A stretch of 64,000 bases of DNA from Rubellimicrobium aerolatum (GCF_017872975.1 NZ_JAGGJP010000007.1:1-64000), one strand, 5' to 3'. Numbered from the stretch's first letter, positions 52,825 to 62,043 are shown. Translations and numbers: made by a program. The notes: generated from the sequence alone by a model not told the origin.

Positions 52825-53772
52825 ATGGACCTCTCCGACGCCTACGCCAACGCCGCCCACATCCCGGACGGCGACGCATTCCCCGCGCGCTGGGAGCAGG
52901 AGGCCGCCGCCTTCCGCGCCGCCCACGCGCCGGACACGATCCGCACCGGCGAAGGCGACCGCGACTGGCTGCACCTCTACCGCCCCCCCGGCGAGCCGCA
53001 CGGCCTCGCCGCGATCGTGCATGGGGGCTACTGGATGGCCTGCTCGCCCAACGACTTCTCCCACCTCGCGGCCGGGGCGCGCGCGCGCGGCTGGGCCGTC
53101 GCGATGCCCGCCTATCCGCTCTGCCCCGAGGCAGGCATCGGCCAGATCGTGCAGGCGGTCGCCCGAGCCGTGGACGTGGCGGCGAACCTGATCCCCGGCC
53201 TCATCGCGCTGACCGGCCATTCCGCCGGCGGCCAGATCGTCGCGCGCCTCCTCTGCCCCGACGTGCCGCTCGCCTGCCGCGCCCGCCTCGCCCGAGCCGT
53301 CCCGATCTCGCCCCTCTCCGACCTCCTTCCTCTCCGCCACACGGCCATGAACGCCACCCTCCGCCTTTCCATCCCCGAGGCGGTGGCCGAGAGCCCCCTG
53401 TTCCACCCCCGCCCCGCCGTCCCCGTGACGGTCTGGGTCGGCGAGTCCGAGCGCCCCGCCTTCCGCGACCAGTCCCTCTGGCTGTCCCGCGCCTGGGACG
53501 CCCCCCTTACGGTCGAGCCCGGCCGCCACCACTTCGACGTGATCGCCGGCCTGTCCGACCCCGGCCACCCCCTGACCCGCGCCGTCGTGGGCGTCACGGC
53601 GCTTGCGCCGCAGGCCGACCCCTGCCAATCTCCCGCCCGAGCTTGCGGCGATGGCGTCGCCGCAGGGGCCATGCCCCATCGCTCGCGGGATGCGTCCCGC
53701 CCCGTCCTGTACGCCGGGACCTTTCGGGGTCTCGCGGCGACAGGCCCGGACCCCCGGATAGGGTCTGAACCG
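52825..53772 (+). CDS. alpha/beta hydrolase (arylformamidase-like), read-through into creatinase
   Basis: From ATG 52825 a 250-residue alpha/beta hydrolase is complete: AAIVHGGYWMACSPNDFSHL (oxyanion HGG), the nucleophile elbow ALTGHSAGGQIVARL, and the acid/histidine part (GRHHFDVIAGL). Homologues usually stop near PLTRAV, which is at 53570-53590 here. No stop follows: the frame continues 60 codons through palindromic DNA, in phase, into creatinase and ends at 55002. The true product is either a 725-residue fusion or a hydrolase whose stop has been lost. The end given is the creatinase start. Confidence 0.7.
53595..53702. repeat. cluster of small palindromes between hydrolase and creatinase
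   Basis: Three hairpins in about 100 nt: CGGCGC-TT-GCGCCG, TTGCGGCGA...TCGCCGCAG and CGGGA-TGCG-TCCCG. They lie where the hydrolase stop would be expected. Confidence 0.5.
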
Positions 53773-55002
53773 ATGAACGCGCCGATCAACTCCGAGACGA
53801 ACGCCCGCCCCGCCACCTACCGCTTCCACCAGGGCGACCGCGTGCTGCCCTTCGCCGCCGCCGAATACGAGGCGCGGCTGGCGGGCCTCCGCGCCCTCAT
53901 GGCCGAGGCCGGGGTCGAGGTCGCGCTCCTCACCTCGATGCACGGGATCGCCTACTACTCGGGCTTCCTCTACTGCTCCTTCGGGCGGCCCTACGGCCTC
54001 GTGGTGACGCCGACCGAATCCGTCACGATTAGCGCCGGCATCGACGCGGCCCAGCCCTGGCGGCGCTGCCACGGCGACAATCTTACGTATACGGACTGGG
54101 CGCGCGACAACTTCTGGCGCGCGGTGGCGCAGGTCGGCGGCACCGGCAAGGCCGTGGGCATCGAGGGCGACCACCTGACGCTCCTGCAAAGCCAGAAGCT
54201 CCAGGCCTTCCTCTCCCCCTCGCGGACCGAGGACATCGCCCCCGCCGCCATGCGCCAGCGGATGCACAAGTCCCCCGCCGAGATCGAGCTGATCCGCGCC
54301 GGGGCCAACGTCGCCGACGTGGGCGGCTACGCCATCCGCGAGGCCGTCCGCGCCGGCGCGCGCGAGATCGACGTGGCCATCGCGGGCCGCGACGCGATGG
54401 AGCTGGAGATCGCCCGCCGCTTCCCCGACGCCGAGTATCGGGACACCTGGGTCTGGTTCCAGTCCGGCATCAACACCGACGGCGCCCACAACCCCGTCAC
54501 GGCGCGCGAGCTTCAGGTCGGCGACATCCTGAGCCTCAACTGCTTCCCGATGATCTCGGGCTACTACACCGCCCTTGAACGGACGATGTTCGTGCGCGAG
54601 GTGGACCCGGCCTCGCTGGCGATCTGGGAGGCCAACGTCGCCGCCCACGAGTATGGCATGAGCCTCCTCAAGCCCGGCGCGTCCTGCGCCGAGGTCACGC
54701 ACAGGATCAACGCCTTCCTGGATGAGCGGGGCCTCCTGCAATACCGGACCTTCGGCTACGGCCATTCCTTCGGCGTGCTGTCGCACTACTACGGCCGCGA
54801 GGCCGGGCTGGAGCTGCGCGAGGACATCGACACCGTGCTCGAACCCGGCATGGTCATCTCCATGGAGCCGATGCTGACGATCCCCGAGGGCCAGCCCGGC
54901 GCCGGCGGCTACCGCGAGCACGACATCCTCGTCATCACCGAGGACGGGGCCGAGGACATCACGCATTACCCCTACGGGCCCCAGTTCAACGTGGTGGGCT
55001 GA
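53773..55002 (+). CDS. creatinase (creatine amidinohydrolase)
   Basis: A 409-residue M24 (pita-bread) fold enzyme hydrolysing creatine to sarcosine and urea. It matches the Pseudomonas creatinase in its most characteristic blocks: YYSGFLYCSFGRPYGLVVTP, DTWVWFQSGINTDGAHNPVT (catalytic His232 region), LSLNCFPMISGYYTALERTM and FGYGHSFGVLSHYYGREAGL. Metal ligands of peptidase relatives are lacking, as expected. No good ribosome-binding site precedes its ATG, and the frame is joined to the upstream hydrolase. A separate sarcosine-oxidase-like FAD gene lies at the window end. Confidence 0.93.
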   Translation: MNAPINSETNARPATYRFHQGDRVLPFAAAEYEARLAGLRALMAEAGVEVALLTSMHGIAYYSGFLYCSFGRPYGLVVTPTESVTISAGIDAAQPWRRCHGDNLTYTDWARDNFWRAVAQVGGTGKAVGIEGDHLTLLQSQKLQAFLSPSRTEDIAPAAMRQRMHKSPAEIELIRAGANVADVGGYAIREAVRAGAREIDVAIAGRDAMELEIARRFPDAEYRDTWVWFQSGINTDGAHNPVTARELQVGDILSLNCFPMISGYYTALERTMFVREVDPASLAIWEANVAAHEYGMSLLKPGASCAEVTHRINAFLDERGLLQYRTFGYGHSFGVLSHYYGREAGLELREDIDTVLEPGMVISMEPMLTIPEGQPGAGGYREHDILVITEDGAEDITHYPYGPQFNVVG

Positions 55003-55283
55003 TCCCGCGCCGCCGCCCCCGGTCCGGTCGCAAGCCGGACGGGGGCCAAGGGGCGTCAAGGGGAGGTGAGCGTCGGACGGAGCGGTGAAAGGACCTCGCG
55101 ACGCGATCCTGGCCCCGCGACACCCTGGCCGGGCAGTCGGGATGCGCACGACCGTGCACGGAAAGCCGCCAATCGCCGTGCCCGTGCCGAGTTGTCCACA
55201 ACTCCCGGGCGGTCCATGGATTGAAGGATCGTTCCGACCTGCTACCGTGATTCGGTGCCCGTCTGCCAAAGGTGATCCCCCGG
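55003..55283. other. intergenic region
   Basis: 281 nt without a gene. The A+T-richer part at about 55186-55245 (GTTGTCCACAACTCCC contains a TGTGGACAA/TTGTCCACA-like DnaA-box core) precedes the L,D-transpeptidase gene. A single such 9-mer is not evidence of an origin. Confidence 0.4.
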
Positions 55284-56240
55284 ATGATTGTCGTCCCGTT
55301 CGGTGCCCGCATCGCGTTTCGCGCGCTCGGCCTCTGCGCCGCCCTGAGCCTCGCCGCCTGCGCCGAGCCTCCTCCGCCGCCCGAGCCCGAAGCGATGATC
55401 GACAACGTGCCCGTCTCGCGGATCGTGCCCGGCTACGGCCGGATCGAGGACGGAGAGTATGTCCTGCCGGTCGTCCCGCCCGACTACCTGGCCGGCGTCA
55501 ACCGCCGCGCCGTGGTGGCCTACCGGGGCGAACAGCCGCCCGGCACCATCGAGGTCGATCCCCATGCCAAGTTCCTCTACTTGGTCGAGGGCGACGGCAC
55601 CGCCATCCGCTATCCGATCGCCGTGGGCCGGGAAGGGGAAGGCATCCGCGGCAGCTTCACCGTCCGGCGCAAGGCCGAATGGCCGGGCTGGACGCCGACC
55701 GCCAACATGCTTCGCCGTGAGCCCGAGATCTATGGGCCGTTCCGCAACGGCGTTCCCGGTGGCCCGGAAAGCCCGCTGGGCGCCCGCGCGCTGTATCTTT
55801 ACCGGGGCTCGGCGGACAGCTACTACCGCATCCACGGCACGAACGACCTGTCCTCGATCGGCAACTCGGGCAGCGCGGGCTGCATCCGGCTCTTCAACCA
55901 GGACGCCATCGACCTCTACGACCGCGTGGACGGGGGCGCCCGGGTCGTGATCCGGTCCTACGAGGACTCGGTCCGGATCGAGGGACCGCTCATGGCCGAG
56001 CGCGGGGTGCAGCTCCCGCCCTTCTACCGGGGCGAGGGCCAGCGCCCGCCGGTGCCGCAGGCCATGGTCCCCGAGGACTACTATGGCAACCCGGCGGCGC
56101 AGGCAGGCGTCGCCTACATCCCCGACGCGACCGATATCTACAGCGAGGACGGGACCATGCTTCGGCCGGCCGTGCTGCCAGAGGACGCGGCGGCCCCGAT
56201 CCTGTCGAGCGCCGAGGCCCTGGCCCCCGCCCAGGGCTGA
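55284..56240 (+). CDS. L,D-transpeptidase lipoprotein (YkuD family)
   Basis: A 318-residue lipoprotein. Lipobox LSLAAC gives a lipidated cysteine near residue 25. The YkuD catalytic core has YRIHGTNDLSSIGNSGSAGC followed by IRLF, with the catalytic cysteine in SAGCIR and the histidine in HGTND. It forms 3-3 cross-links in peptidoglycan or anchors lipoproteins to it. The C-terminal third is unordered, Pro/Ala-rich. The ATG 55284 is preferred over GTG 55272. Confidence 0.9.
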   Translation: MIVVPFGARIAFRALGLCAALSLAACAEPPPPPEPEAMIDNVPVSRIVPGYGRIEDGEYVLPVVPPDYLAGVNRRAVVAYRGEQPPGTIEVDPHAKFLYLVEGDGTAIRYPIAVGREGEGIRGSFTVRRKAEWPGWTPTANMLRREPEIYGPFRNGVPGGPESPLGARALYLYRGSADSYYRIHGTNDLSSIGNSGSAGCIRLFNQDAIDLYDRVDGGARVVIRSYEDSVRIEGPLMAERGVQLPPFYRGEGQRPPVPQAMVPEDYYGNPAAQAGVAYIPDATDIYSEDGTMLRPAVLPEDAAAPILSSAEALAPAQG

Positions 56241-56242
56241 GG

Positions 56243-56590
56243 TCACTCCAGCACGACGTAATCCTTGAGCGTCGTTTCCAGCACCTCCCAGGTGCCACGG
56301 AAGCCGGGACGGATCACGAAGCTGTCGCCCGCCCGAACGATGCGGGCGGCGCCGCCGTCCTCGGTGACGACGGACAGGCCCTCGACGATGCGGCAGTATT
56401 CCCATTCGTCGTACTGGATGCGCCACTTGCCGGGCGTGGCCTGCCACATCCCGCAGTTCAGCGTCCCGCGCTCCTCGGCGTTCCAGGTGGTGAAGACGGG
56501 ATCGCCCGCCACCACGCGGCCCGGCGGCGGCCGCGACACCACGGGCGCGGCGGCGTTGCGCGACAGGAAACGGAACAGGTCGTCGTTCAT
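56243..56590 (-). CDS. cupin-domain protein (DUF861)
   Basis: A 115-residue single-domain cupin of the EutQ-like DUF861 family. The core strands are TLNCGMWQATPGKWRIQYDE, WEYCRIVEGLSVVTEDGG and GDSFVIRPGFRGTWEVLETT. Histidines of the classic metal site are mostly replaced, so it may bind a small ligand without a metal. It converges with the L,D-transpeptidase gene two bases apart. Confidence 0.85.
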   Translation of the reverse strand: MNDDLFRFLSRNAAAPVVSRPPPGRVVAGDPVFTTWNAEERGTLNCGMWQATPGKWRIQYDEWEYCRIVEGLSVVTEDGGAARIVRAGDSFVIRPGFRGTWEVLETTLKDYVVLE

Positions 56591-56709
56591 CCTAGCTCTC
56601 CCGGACGAGCCGATTCGGTGCGGGTTCCACGCCTCACCTAACACGGAAACGCGAGCGCGGGAGGGGATCGACATGACCGGGACTCCATGGACGGCGCGAG
56701 GAGGCTGAG

Positions 56710-56973
56710 ATGGTCTTCCTGCGCGTCCTCGTGATGGTGGCCCTCGTGCTGACGGCGGTCGGGCTCCTCCTCGGGGCCTGGCTCCTGCGGCGCGAGCGCC
56801 GCCGCCTCCGCGAGGCGTGGGAGGCGGGGGATCATCTGGTGAAGCGGGAGACGGTCCTGCGGGAGGAGATGGCGGCCTACCGACGGCGGCTCTGGCGCTG
56901 GCTTCCCTGGCTGGTCGTCGCGCTGCCCATGGCGGGGCTGCTCGTCGTGCTCTATCTCCTCAATGTCTCGTGA
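56710..56973 (+). CDS. small two-span membrane protein
   Basis: An 87-residue protein with two membrane segments (about 4-26 and 62-84) joined by a basic amphipathic helix. It is immediately upstream of and overlaps the DUF1523 gene, forming a pair. No family recognised. Confidence 0.65.
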   Translation: MVFLRVLVMVALVLTAVGLLLGAWLLRRERRRLREAWEAGDHLVKRETVLREEMAAYRRRLWRWLPWLVVALPMAGLLVVLYLLNVS

Positions 56974-56986
56974 GAAGGAAGAGCCG

Positions 56987-57583
56987 ATGCGCGTCGTGAA
57001 ATGGGTGTTCGGGCTGCTGGTCCTGGCTGTGGTGGGTCTGTTCCTCCACTACGTCCTGCCCAAGCACGAAGTGGTCTACGTCACCTCCACCGAGAACCGG
57101 ATCGTGTCGCCGGACGAGGTGCGGGGGTTCCGGTCGTTCGGCGAGGCGACGGCCAATGCCCAGGGGCAGGTCGTCACGGACGTGTTCTTCATCAACACCA
57201 CCAAGCGGAACGGGGCGCCGCTGGTGTTCCGCAACGAGGATACGGGCTTCGGCTTCCCGCCCTACTTCAAGTTCGACAGCGCCAACCTCCAGGCCGAGGC
57301 GCAGGACGCGGTGTCCACGCGCGACACGCCGCGGTGGGTGGTCGTGCGCTACTACGGCTGGCGCATCCCGTTCCTGTCGACCTTCCCCAACGCGACCTCC
57401 ATGGAGCCGGCGGCGAGCGCGGATGTGCGCGTGATCCCCTGGTTCAACATCGTCCTCCTGATCCTGCTTCTCGCGGTGGTCTGGGCGATCTGGTCCCGCC
57501 TGCGCCGCTGGCAGCGCCGCCGGGCCGACCCGGTGGTGGCGGCGTGGCAGCCGGAGAGGGCGCGGCGCGGCTGGTTCCGGTGA
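56987..57583 (+). CDS. DUF1523 family membrane protein
   Basis: A 198-residue protein with membrane spans at the N terminus (about 4-24) and near residue 148-168. The family core reads YVTSTENRIVSPDEVRGFRS, INTTKRNGAPLVFRNEDTGF and VVVRYYGWRIPFLSTFPNAT. AAGGAAGAG before ATG 56987 decides the start over the in-frame ATG at 56963. Function unknown; restricted to Rhodobacterales-like genomes in my recollection. Confidence 0.83.
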   Translation: MRVVKWVFGLLVLAVVGLFLHYVLPKHEVVYVTSTENRIVSPDEVRGFRSFGEATANAQGQVVTDVFFINTTKRNGAPLVFRNEDTGFGFPPYFKFDSANLQAEAQDAVSTRDTPRWVVVRYYGWRIPFLSTFPNATSMEPAASADVRVIPWFNIVLLILLLAVVWAIWSRLRRWQRRRADPVVAAWQPERARRGWFR

Positions 57584-57650
57584 GGGAGGGGGCTCTGCCT
57601 CCGTCGCGCGCCGCGCGACTCCGCCGGGATATCTGAAGCCGAAGAAGGCC
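57584..57650 (+). repeat. dispersed structured element, copy 4
   Basis: Directly after the DUF1523 stop: G-rich hairpin 1 around 57586-57601 (GGAGG...CCTCC), hairpin 2 GTCGCGC-GCC-GCGCGAC (57603-57619), then GCCGGGATATCTGAAGCCGA and AGAAGG. It lies between convergent gene ends. Confidence 0.65.
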
Positions 57651-57651
57651 G

Positions 57652-59988
57652 TCAGCCCTCGCCATAGGGGATCCAGATCGTCTTGACCTCGGTGGCGGCG
57701 TCGATGAAGGCGCGGTCGTCCGGCCGGGTCCAGTCGCGGGCGCGGGTCTCGGCCCAGGTGCGCTTGAGGTTGCCGGCCGATTTGGCCTCGATGGTGGCCG
57801 CGAGCGGCTGGGAGGAGAAGGACCACACCGCGTCGATGTCGAAGTGGGCGGCGAGGGTCGGGGCCAGCTCCTTGTGCGAACCCGTGAGGATGTTCACCAC
57901 GCCGCCCGGCACGTCCGAGGTTTCGAGCACCTGCACGAAGTCCGTCGCGGCGAGGGGGTAGGGCTCGGAGGCGACGAGGACCGTCCGGTTGCCGAGCGCG
58001 ATGGCGGGGGCCATGGCGGCGACGAGGCCCAGGAGCGGCGAGCGGTCGTCGCAGAGGATGCCGAGGGTGCCCACGGGCTCGCGCATGGCGAGGGCGACGC
58101 CCCGGATCGGCACGCCGGCGGCGCAGCCGCCCACCTTGTCGGCCCAGGCGGCCCAGCGGAACAGGGCTCGGATGGCGTGCTCCACCTCCTCGGCGCCGCC
58201 TGTGCCCGTCAGGGCGTCGATGCGGCGGGCGAACTCGGACGCGCGGGCGGAGAGGTTCTCGGCGAGATAGTAGAGGATCTGGGCGCGGGCGTGGCCTGTG
58301 GTGCGGCCCCAAGACCTCGCGGCATTAGCGGCCTCGACGGCGTTCCGCAGGTCCTTGCGGTTGGCGAGGCTCGCGTGACCCAGGAGCGCGCCGGTGGGGC
58401 TCCAGACCGCGCGGGAGTGGCCGCCGTCGGGGCGGGCCTGCTTGCCGCCGATGTAGAGCTTGTGGGTACGGTCGAGCGGGTCGGCGGGCTCGCCCTCGCC
58501 GGTGAAGGGGGCGACCGGTGCCAGCGGCTCGCCGGGCGCGCGGGCGGGGCGGGTGTAGGCGGTCAGGCCCTCCCATCCGCCTTCGCGGCCAAAGCCCGAC
58601 TCGCGCACGCCGCCGAAGGGGGCGGCCGCGTCGAAGAGGTTGGTGCCGTTGACCCAGACCACCCCGGCCGCCAACCTGGGAGCGACATCAAGCGCGAGGT
58701 TCACGTTCTCGGTCCAGAGCGTCGCGGCGAGGCCGTAGCGGGTGTTGTTCGCCAGCTCCACCGCCTCGGCGGGGGTGCGAAAGGTGGTAGAGACGAGCAC
58801 CGGGCCGAAAATCTCCTCCTGCATGAGCGGAGAGGCCGAGGACAGGCCGGTGATGAGCGTCGGCGGGTAGAAGCTGCCCGTCGCCGGGATGGGACAGGCG
58901 GCGACGTGGCGCTCGCCCTCGGTGTTGGCGTCCACCAGCTTCGTGATTGTCGCCAGTTGCACCGGGTCCACGATCGCGCCGATGTCGATGGCCTTGTCGA
59001 GCGGGTCGCCGATGCGGAGCCGGTCCATGCGGGCGCGGAGCTTGCGGTGGAAGGCGTCGGCCACCCCCTCTTGCACGAGGAGGCGGGAGCCGGCGCAGCA
59101 GACCTGGCCCTGGTTGAACCAGATGGCGTCCACCAGCCCCTCGACGGCCGAGTCGAGGTCGGCGTCGTCGAAGACGATGTAGGGGGACTTGCCGCCGAGT
59201 TCGAGCGTCAGGCTCTTGCCGGTGCCGGCGGTGGCCTCGCGGATCAGGCGGCCCACGGCGGTCGAGCCGGTGAAGGCGATCTTCTCCACGTCCGAGCGGA
59301 CCACCATCTCGCCCACGGCCCCGTCGCCGGTGACGACGTTGACGACGCCCTTGGGGACCCCGGCCTGACGGCAGAGGTCGGCGAACAGCAGCGCGGTCAG
59401 CGAGGTGTACTCGGCGGGCTTGAGGACGACTGTGTTCCCCATGGCGAGCGCGGGTGCGACCTTCCAGGCCAGCATCAGGAGCGGGAAGTTCCAGGGGATC
59501 ACCTGACCGCAGACGCCGAGAGGGGCGCGGTCGGGGAGCTGCGTCTCCATCAGCTCGGCGTGACCGGCGTGGTGGTAGAAGTGGCGGATCGCGAGGGGCA
59601 CGTCGATGTCGCGGCTTTCCCGGATGGGCTTGCCGTTGTCGAGCGTCTCCAGCACCGCGAAAAGGCGCGACTGCTTTTGCAGGAGGCGGGCGATGGCGTA
59701 GAGGACGCGCGCCCGGCCGTGGCCGCCCAGCGACGCCCAGGGGGCTTGCGCGGCGCGGGCGGCGGCGACGGCGCGGTCCACGTCGGCTTGCGTGGCCTGC
59801 GTGACCTCGGCCAACGCCTCCCCGGTCGCCGGATTGCGGGTCGCGAAGGTCTCGCCGGGTTCCGTGAAGGCGCCGTCGACGAACAGGCCGAACCGGCCCC
59901 CGTGGGAGGCGATCCAGGCCAGGGCCTCGGTCGCGCTCTCGGGGGCGGGGCCGTAGTCCATGGTCTCGAAGATCTCCTTGATCGTCAT
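57652..59988 (-). CDS. ALDH16-type aldehyde dehydrogenase with non-catalytic C-terminal domain
   Basis: A 778-residue protein. Residues 1-500 are a complete aldehyde dehydrogenase: NAD loop FTGSTAVGR, general base LELGGKSP, catalytic cysteine in NQGQVCCAGSR. Residues about 505-778 repeat the NAD-binding half of the fold (GTLGILCDDRSPLLGL, LETSDVPGGVVNILTG) but end before any cysteine motif, so the second domain cannot catalyse. This is the architecture of bacterial ALDH16 enzymes, such as the one from Loktanella. It follows deoC on the same strand. Confidence 0.9.
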   Translation of the reverse strand: MTIKEIFETMDYGPAPESATEALAWIASHGGRFGLFVDGAFTEPGETFATRNPATGEALAEVTQATQADVDRAVAAARAAQAPWASLGGHGRARVLYAIARLLQKQSRLFAVLETLDNGKPIRESRDIDVPLAIRHFYHHAGHAELMETQLPDRAPLGVCGQVIPWNFPLLMLAWKVAPALAMGNTVVLKPAEYTSLTALLFADLCRQAGVPKGVVNVVTGDGAVGEMVVRSDVEKIAFTGSTAVGRLIREATAGTGKSLTLELGGKSPYIVFDDADLDSAVEGLVDAIWFNQGQVCCAGSRLLVQEGVADAFHRKLRARMDRLRIGDPLDKAIDIGAIVDPVQLATITKLVDANTEGERHVAACPIPATGSFYPPTLITGLSSASPLMQEEIFGPVLVSTTFRTPAEAVELANNTRYGLAATLWTENVNLALDVAPRLAAGVVWVNGTNLFDAAAPFGGVRESGFGREGGWEGLTAYTRPARAPGEPLAPVAPFTGEGEPADPLDRTHKLYIGGKQARPDGGHSRAVWSPTGALLGHASLANRKDLRNAVEAANAARSWGRTTGHARAQILYYLAENLSARASEFARRIDALTGTGGAEEVEHAIRALFRWAAWADKVGGCAAGVPIRGVALAMREPVGTLGILCDDRSPLLGLVAAMAPAIALGNRTVLVASEPYPLAATDFVQVLETSDVPGGVVNILTGSHKELAPTLAAHFDIDAVWSFSSQPLAATIEAKSAGNLKRTWAETRARDWTRPDDRAFIDAATEVKTIWIPYGEG

Positions 59989-60128
59989 CGGTGCGCGTCC
60001 TTTCCTGGGCCGTTCGGGCGGGGGTTCGTCTCGTGCGTCCGTTCTACCGGAAAGGGATGAACGGGATCCTAGGCCAACGAGCGTTGCGCGAACGGAAAAT
60101 TAACGACTGCTTCGGAGAGCCCGGCGAA

Positions 60129-61106
60129 TCAGGCCAAGGCGTGCCGCCAGGAGGCGGAATAGGCCCCGGTGACGTGGTGTTCGAGCTGGCGCTCGATGTC
60201 GCCGAGGAGCGAGGAAGCCCCGAAGCGCAGCAGGTCCGGGCGCAGCCAGCGGTCGCCCAGCTCGTCCTTCACGAGGGCGAGGTAGTTCAGCGCGTCCTTG
60301 GCCTTGCTGATGCCGCCGGCGGGCTTGTAGCCGACCCTGATGCCGGTCGCGTCGTGGTAGTCGCGGATGGCGCGCAGCATGGTCAGTGTCACGGGCAGGG
60401 TGGCGTTGACGCCTTCCTTGCCCGTGCTGGTCTTGATGAAGTCGGCCCCGCCCATCATGCAGACGAGGGAGGCGCGGGCGACGTTCCTCAGCGTGCCGAG
60501 TTCCCCGGTGGCGAGGATCGCCTTGACGTGGGCCACCCCGCAGGCCTCGCGCATCTGCCGCATCTCGTCGTAAAGGGCCTGCCAGTCGCCCGACAGCACG
60601 TGGCGGCGGGAGATGACGATGTCGATCTCCTGCGCGCCGGCGGCGACCGATTCACCGATCTCCGCGATGCGGAGAGGAAAGGGCGACAGGCCCGCCGGGA
60701 AGCCGGTGGAGACGGCGGCCACGGGGAGGCCCGAGCCGCGCAGGGCGGCGACGGCGGCGGGCACCATGTCGTGATACACGCAGACTGCGCCGACGGTGAG
60801 GCCCTGCATCCCCAGCTTGTCGAGGAGGTCCGGGCTCACCGGCTGCCTCGCCTTGGCGCAGAGGCGGCGGACGCGCCCCTCGGTGTCGTCGCCCGCCAGC
60901 GTCGTCAGGTCGATGAGCGAGACGGCGCGGCAGAGCCAGGCGGCCTGCCAGTCCTTCTTGACCGACCGGCGGCCGGGGAGGCTGGCCGCGCGACGCTCGA
61001 TGGCCGAGGTGTTGGCCTGGACGCGGCGGACCCAGCCCATGTCGAGGGGGAGGCCGGGGTTGCGGGGTTCATGGGCGACGAGGGTCTGCGGTCTGTCGAT
61101 CTGCAC
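60129..61106 (-). CDS. deoC: deoxyribose-phosphate aldolase
   Basis: A 325-residue DeoC of the longer type. The Schiff-base lysine is in FIKTSTGKEG, the proton-relay lysine in VKAILATGELG and VGYKPAGGISKAKD. It cleaves 2-deoxyribose-5-phosphate to acetaldehyde and glyceraldehyde-3-phosphate. The acetaldehyde could be taken by the ALDH16 gene just downstream. GTG 61106 with GGGAGG upstream was chosen; an in-frame ATG at 61139 would add 11 residues. Confidence 0.92.
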   Translation of the reverse strand: MQIDRPQTLVAHEPRNPGLPLDMGWVRRVQANTSAIERRAASLPGRRSVKKDWQAAWLCRAVSLIDLTTLAGDDTEGRVRRLCAKARQPVSPDLLDKLGMQGLTVGAVCVYHDMVPAAVAALRGSGLPVAAVSTGFPAGLSPFPLRIAEIGESVAAGAQEIDIVISRRHVLSGDWQALYDEMRQMREACGVAHVKAILATGELGTLRNVARASLVCMMGGADFIKTSTGKEGVNATLPVTLTMLRAIRDYHDATGIRVGYKPAGGISKAKDALNYLALVKDELGDRWLRPDLLRFGASSLLGDIERQLEHHVTGAYSASWRHALA

Positions 61107-61172
61107 GGGCGACCTCCCTGGTTTGGGGAGATGTCGCACGGCGAGGGGGGCGAGGCAAGTTTGACCGGGCGG

Positions 61173-62042
61173 TCAAATCTCGTCGGTGTCGCCTTTGCCC
61201 CGGTCGGGCTGGGTCACGTCGCGCTGGTGGCGGCGGCGGTAGGCGGCGGGGGTGAGGCCATGCGCCTCGCGGAACAGGCGGTGGAAGTGGGACAGGTTGT
61301 CGAGGCCGATCTCGGCGGCGATCTCGGGCAGGGGGTCCTCGGTCCCCGCGAGGCGGCGGGCGGCGTGGGCCATGCGGCGGGCGTTGACGTGGTCGGTGGG
61401 GGTCTGGCCGAGCCAGCGCTGGGCGCTGCGGCTCACGTGCGGGTGGGCGCGGCCGGCGGCGCGGACGAAGCCTGCCGCGCCCTCGCGGAACACCTCGGGG
61501 CGCTGGGCGGCGAGGCAGGCGGCGCGGAGCCAGTCGGGGGCGTCGGGAGGGAGGGGCACGTCCTCGGCCGTGAGGGACGCGAGGAGGGGGAGGAGGAAGC
61601 CCTCGGCGGCCAGCGCGTCGCGGGGGCCGCGCTCAAGCCGGAGGGCGGCTTGGTTGAGCTCGGTCCGCTGGCGGATGTCGCGGGGGAGGATGGCGGGGGC
61701 GGGCCCCCAGAACAGGTGGCCGTTCAGCGAGGGGTGGCGGGCCGGGAGGGCGTCGATCAGGTCCGGGTGAAGGGTGACGGAGACGACCAGCGTGTCCTCG
61801 CCACGCCCCTGGAGGGCGTGGGCGTGCTCGGGGCGGAGGAACAGGAGGGTGCCTTCGGGGAGGTCGCGGCGGTCCGTGGCGGTGTGGTGGCGGAGGGTGC
61901 CGTTCTGGACCCAGAGCAACTCGAAGAAGTCGTGGTCGTGGAGGCCGGGGGGACGCGACGGGGCGAGCGTGGCGCGGGAGAGCGCTATGGCGTCGGAGCC
62001 TAGGATGTCGGCGTGGCGGAGCGTTCGCAGCACCTCGGTCAT
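61173..62042 (-). CDS. AraC-family transcriptional regulator
   Basis: A 289-residue regulator. The N-terminal cupin effector domain has GLHDHDFFELLWVQNGTLRH; the C-terminal double HTH has AGRAHPHVSRSAQRWLGQTP, AARRLAGTEDPLPEIAAEIG and LDNLSHFHRLFREAHGLTPA. Ligand unknown. Its ribosome-binding site (AAAGAAAGG) belongs to the dispersed element that fills the gap after the upstream dehydrogenase gene. It may be co-transcribed with it. Confidence 0.9.
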   Translation of the reverse strand: MTEVLRTLRHADILGSDAIALSRATLAPSRPPGLHDHDFFELLWVQNGTLRHHTATDRRDLPEGTLLFLRPEHAHALQGRGEDTLVVSVTLHPDLIDALPARHPSLNGHLFWGPAPAILPRDIRQRTELNQAALRLERGPRDALAAEGFLLPLLASLTAEDVPLPPDAPDWLRAACLAAQRPEVFREGAAGFVRAAGRAHPHVSRSAQRWLGQTPTDHVNARRMAHAARRLAGTEDPLPEIAAEIGLDNLSHFHRLFREAHGLTPAAYRRRHQRDVTQPDRGKGDTDEI

Positions 62043-62043
62043 G

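Noticed and set aside
50329-55002. A single open frame of 1557 codons on the plus strand
   Set aside because: It joins three unrelated segments (the small gene at 50740, antisense gabD, and hydrolase-creatinase). Only the sense parts show family motifs; the middle is an antisense shadow.
55186-55206. DnaA-box-like TTGTCCACAAC
   Set aside because: One isolated match in an intergenic region, with no cluster of boxes, AT-rich unwinding region or replication genes.
51265-55269. A 1334-codon open frame on the minus strand
   Set aside because: Only its last 492 residues (gabD) have motifs. The rest is antisense to hydrolase and creatinase and is typical of very G+C-rich DNA.
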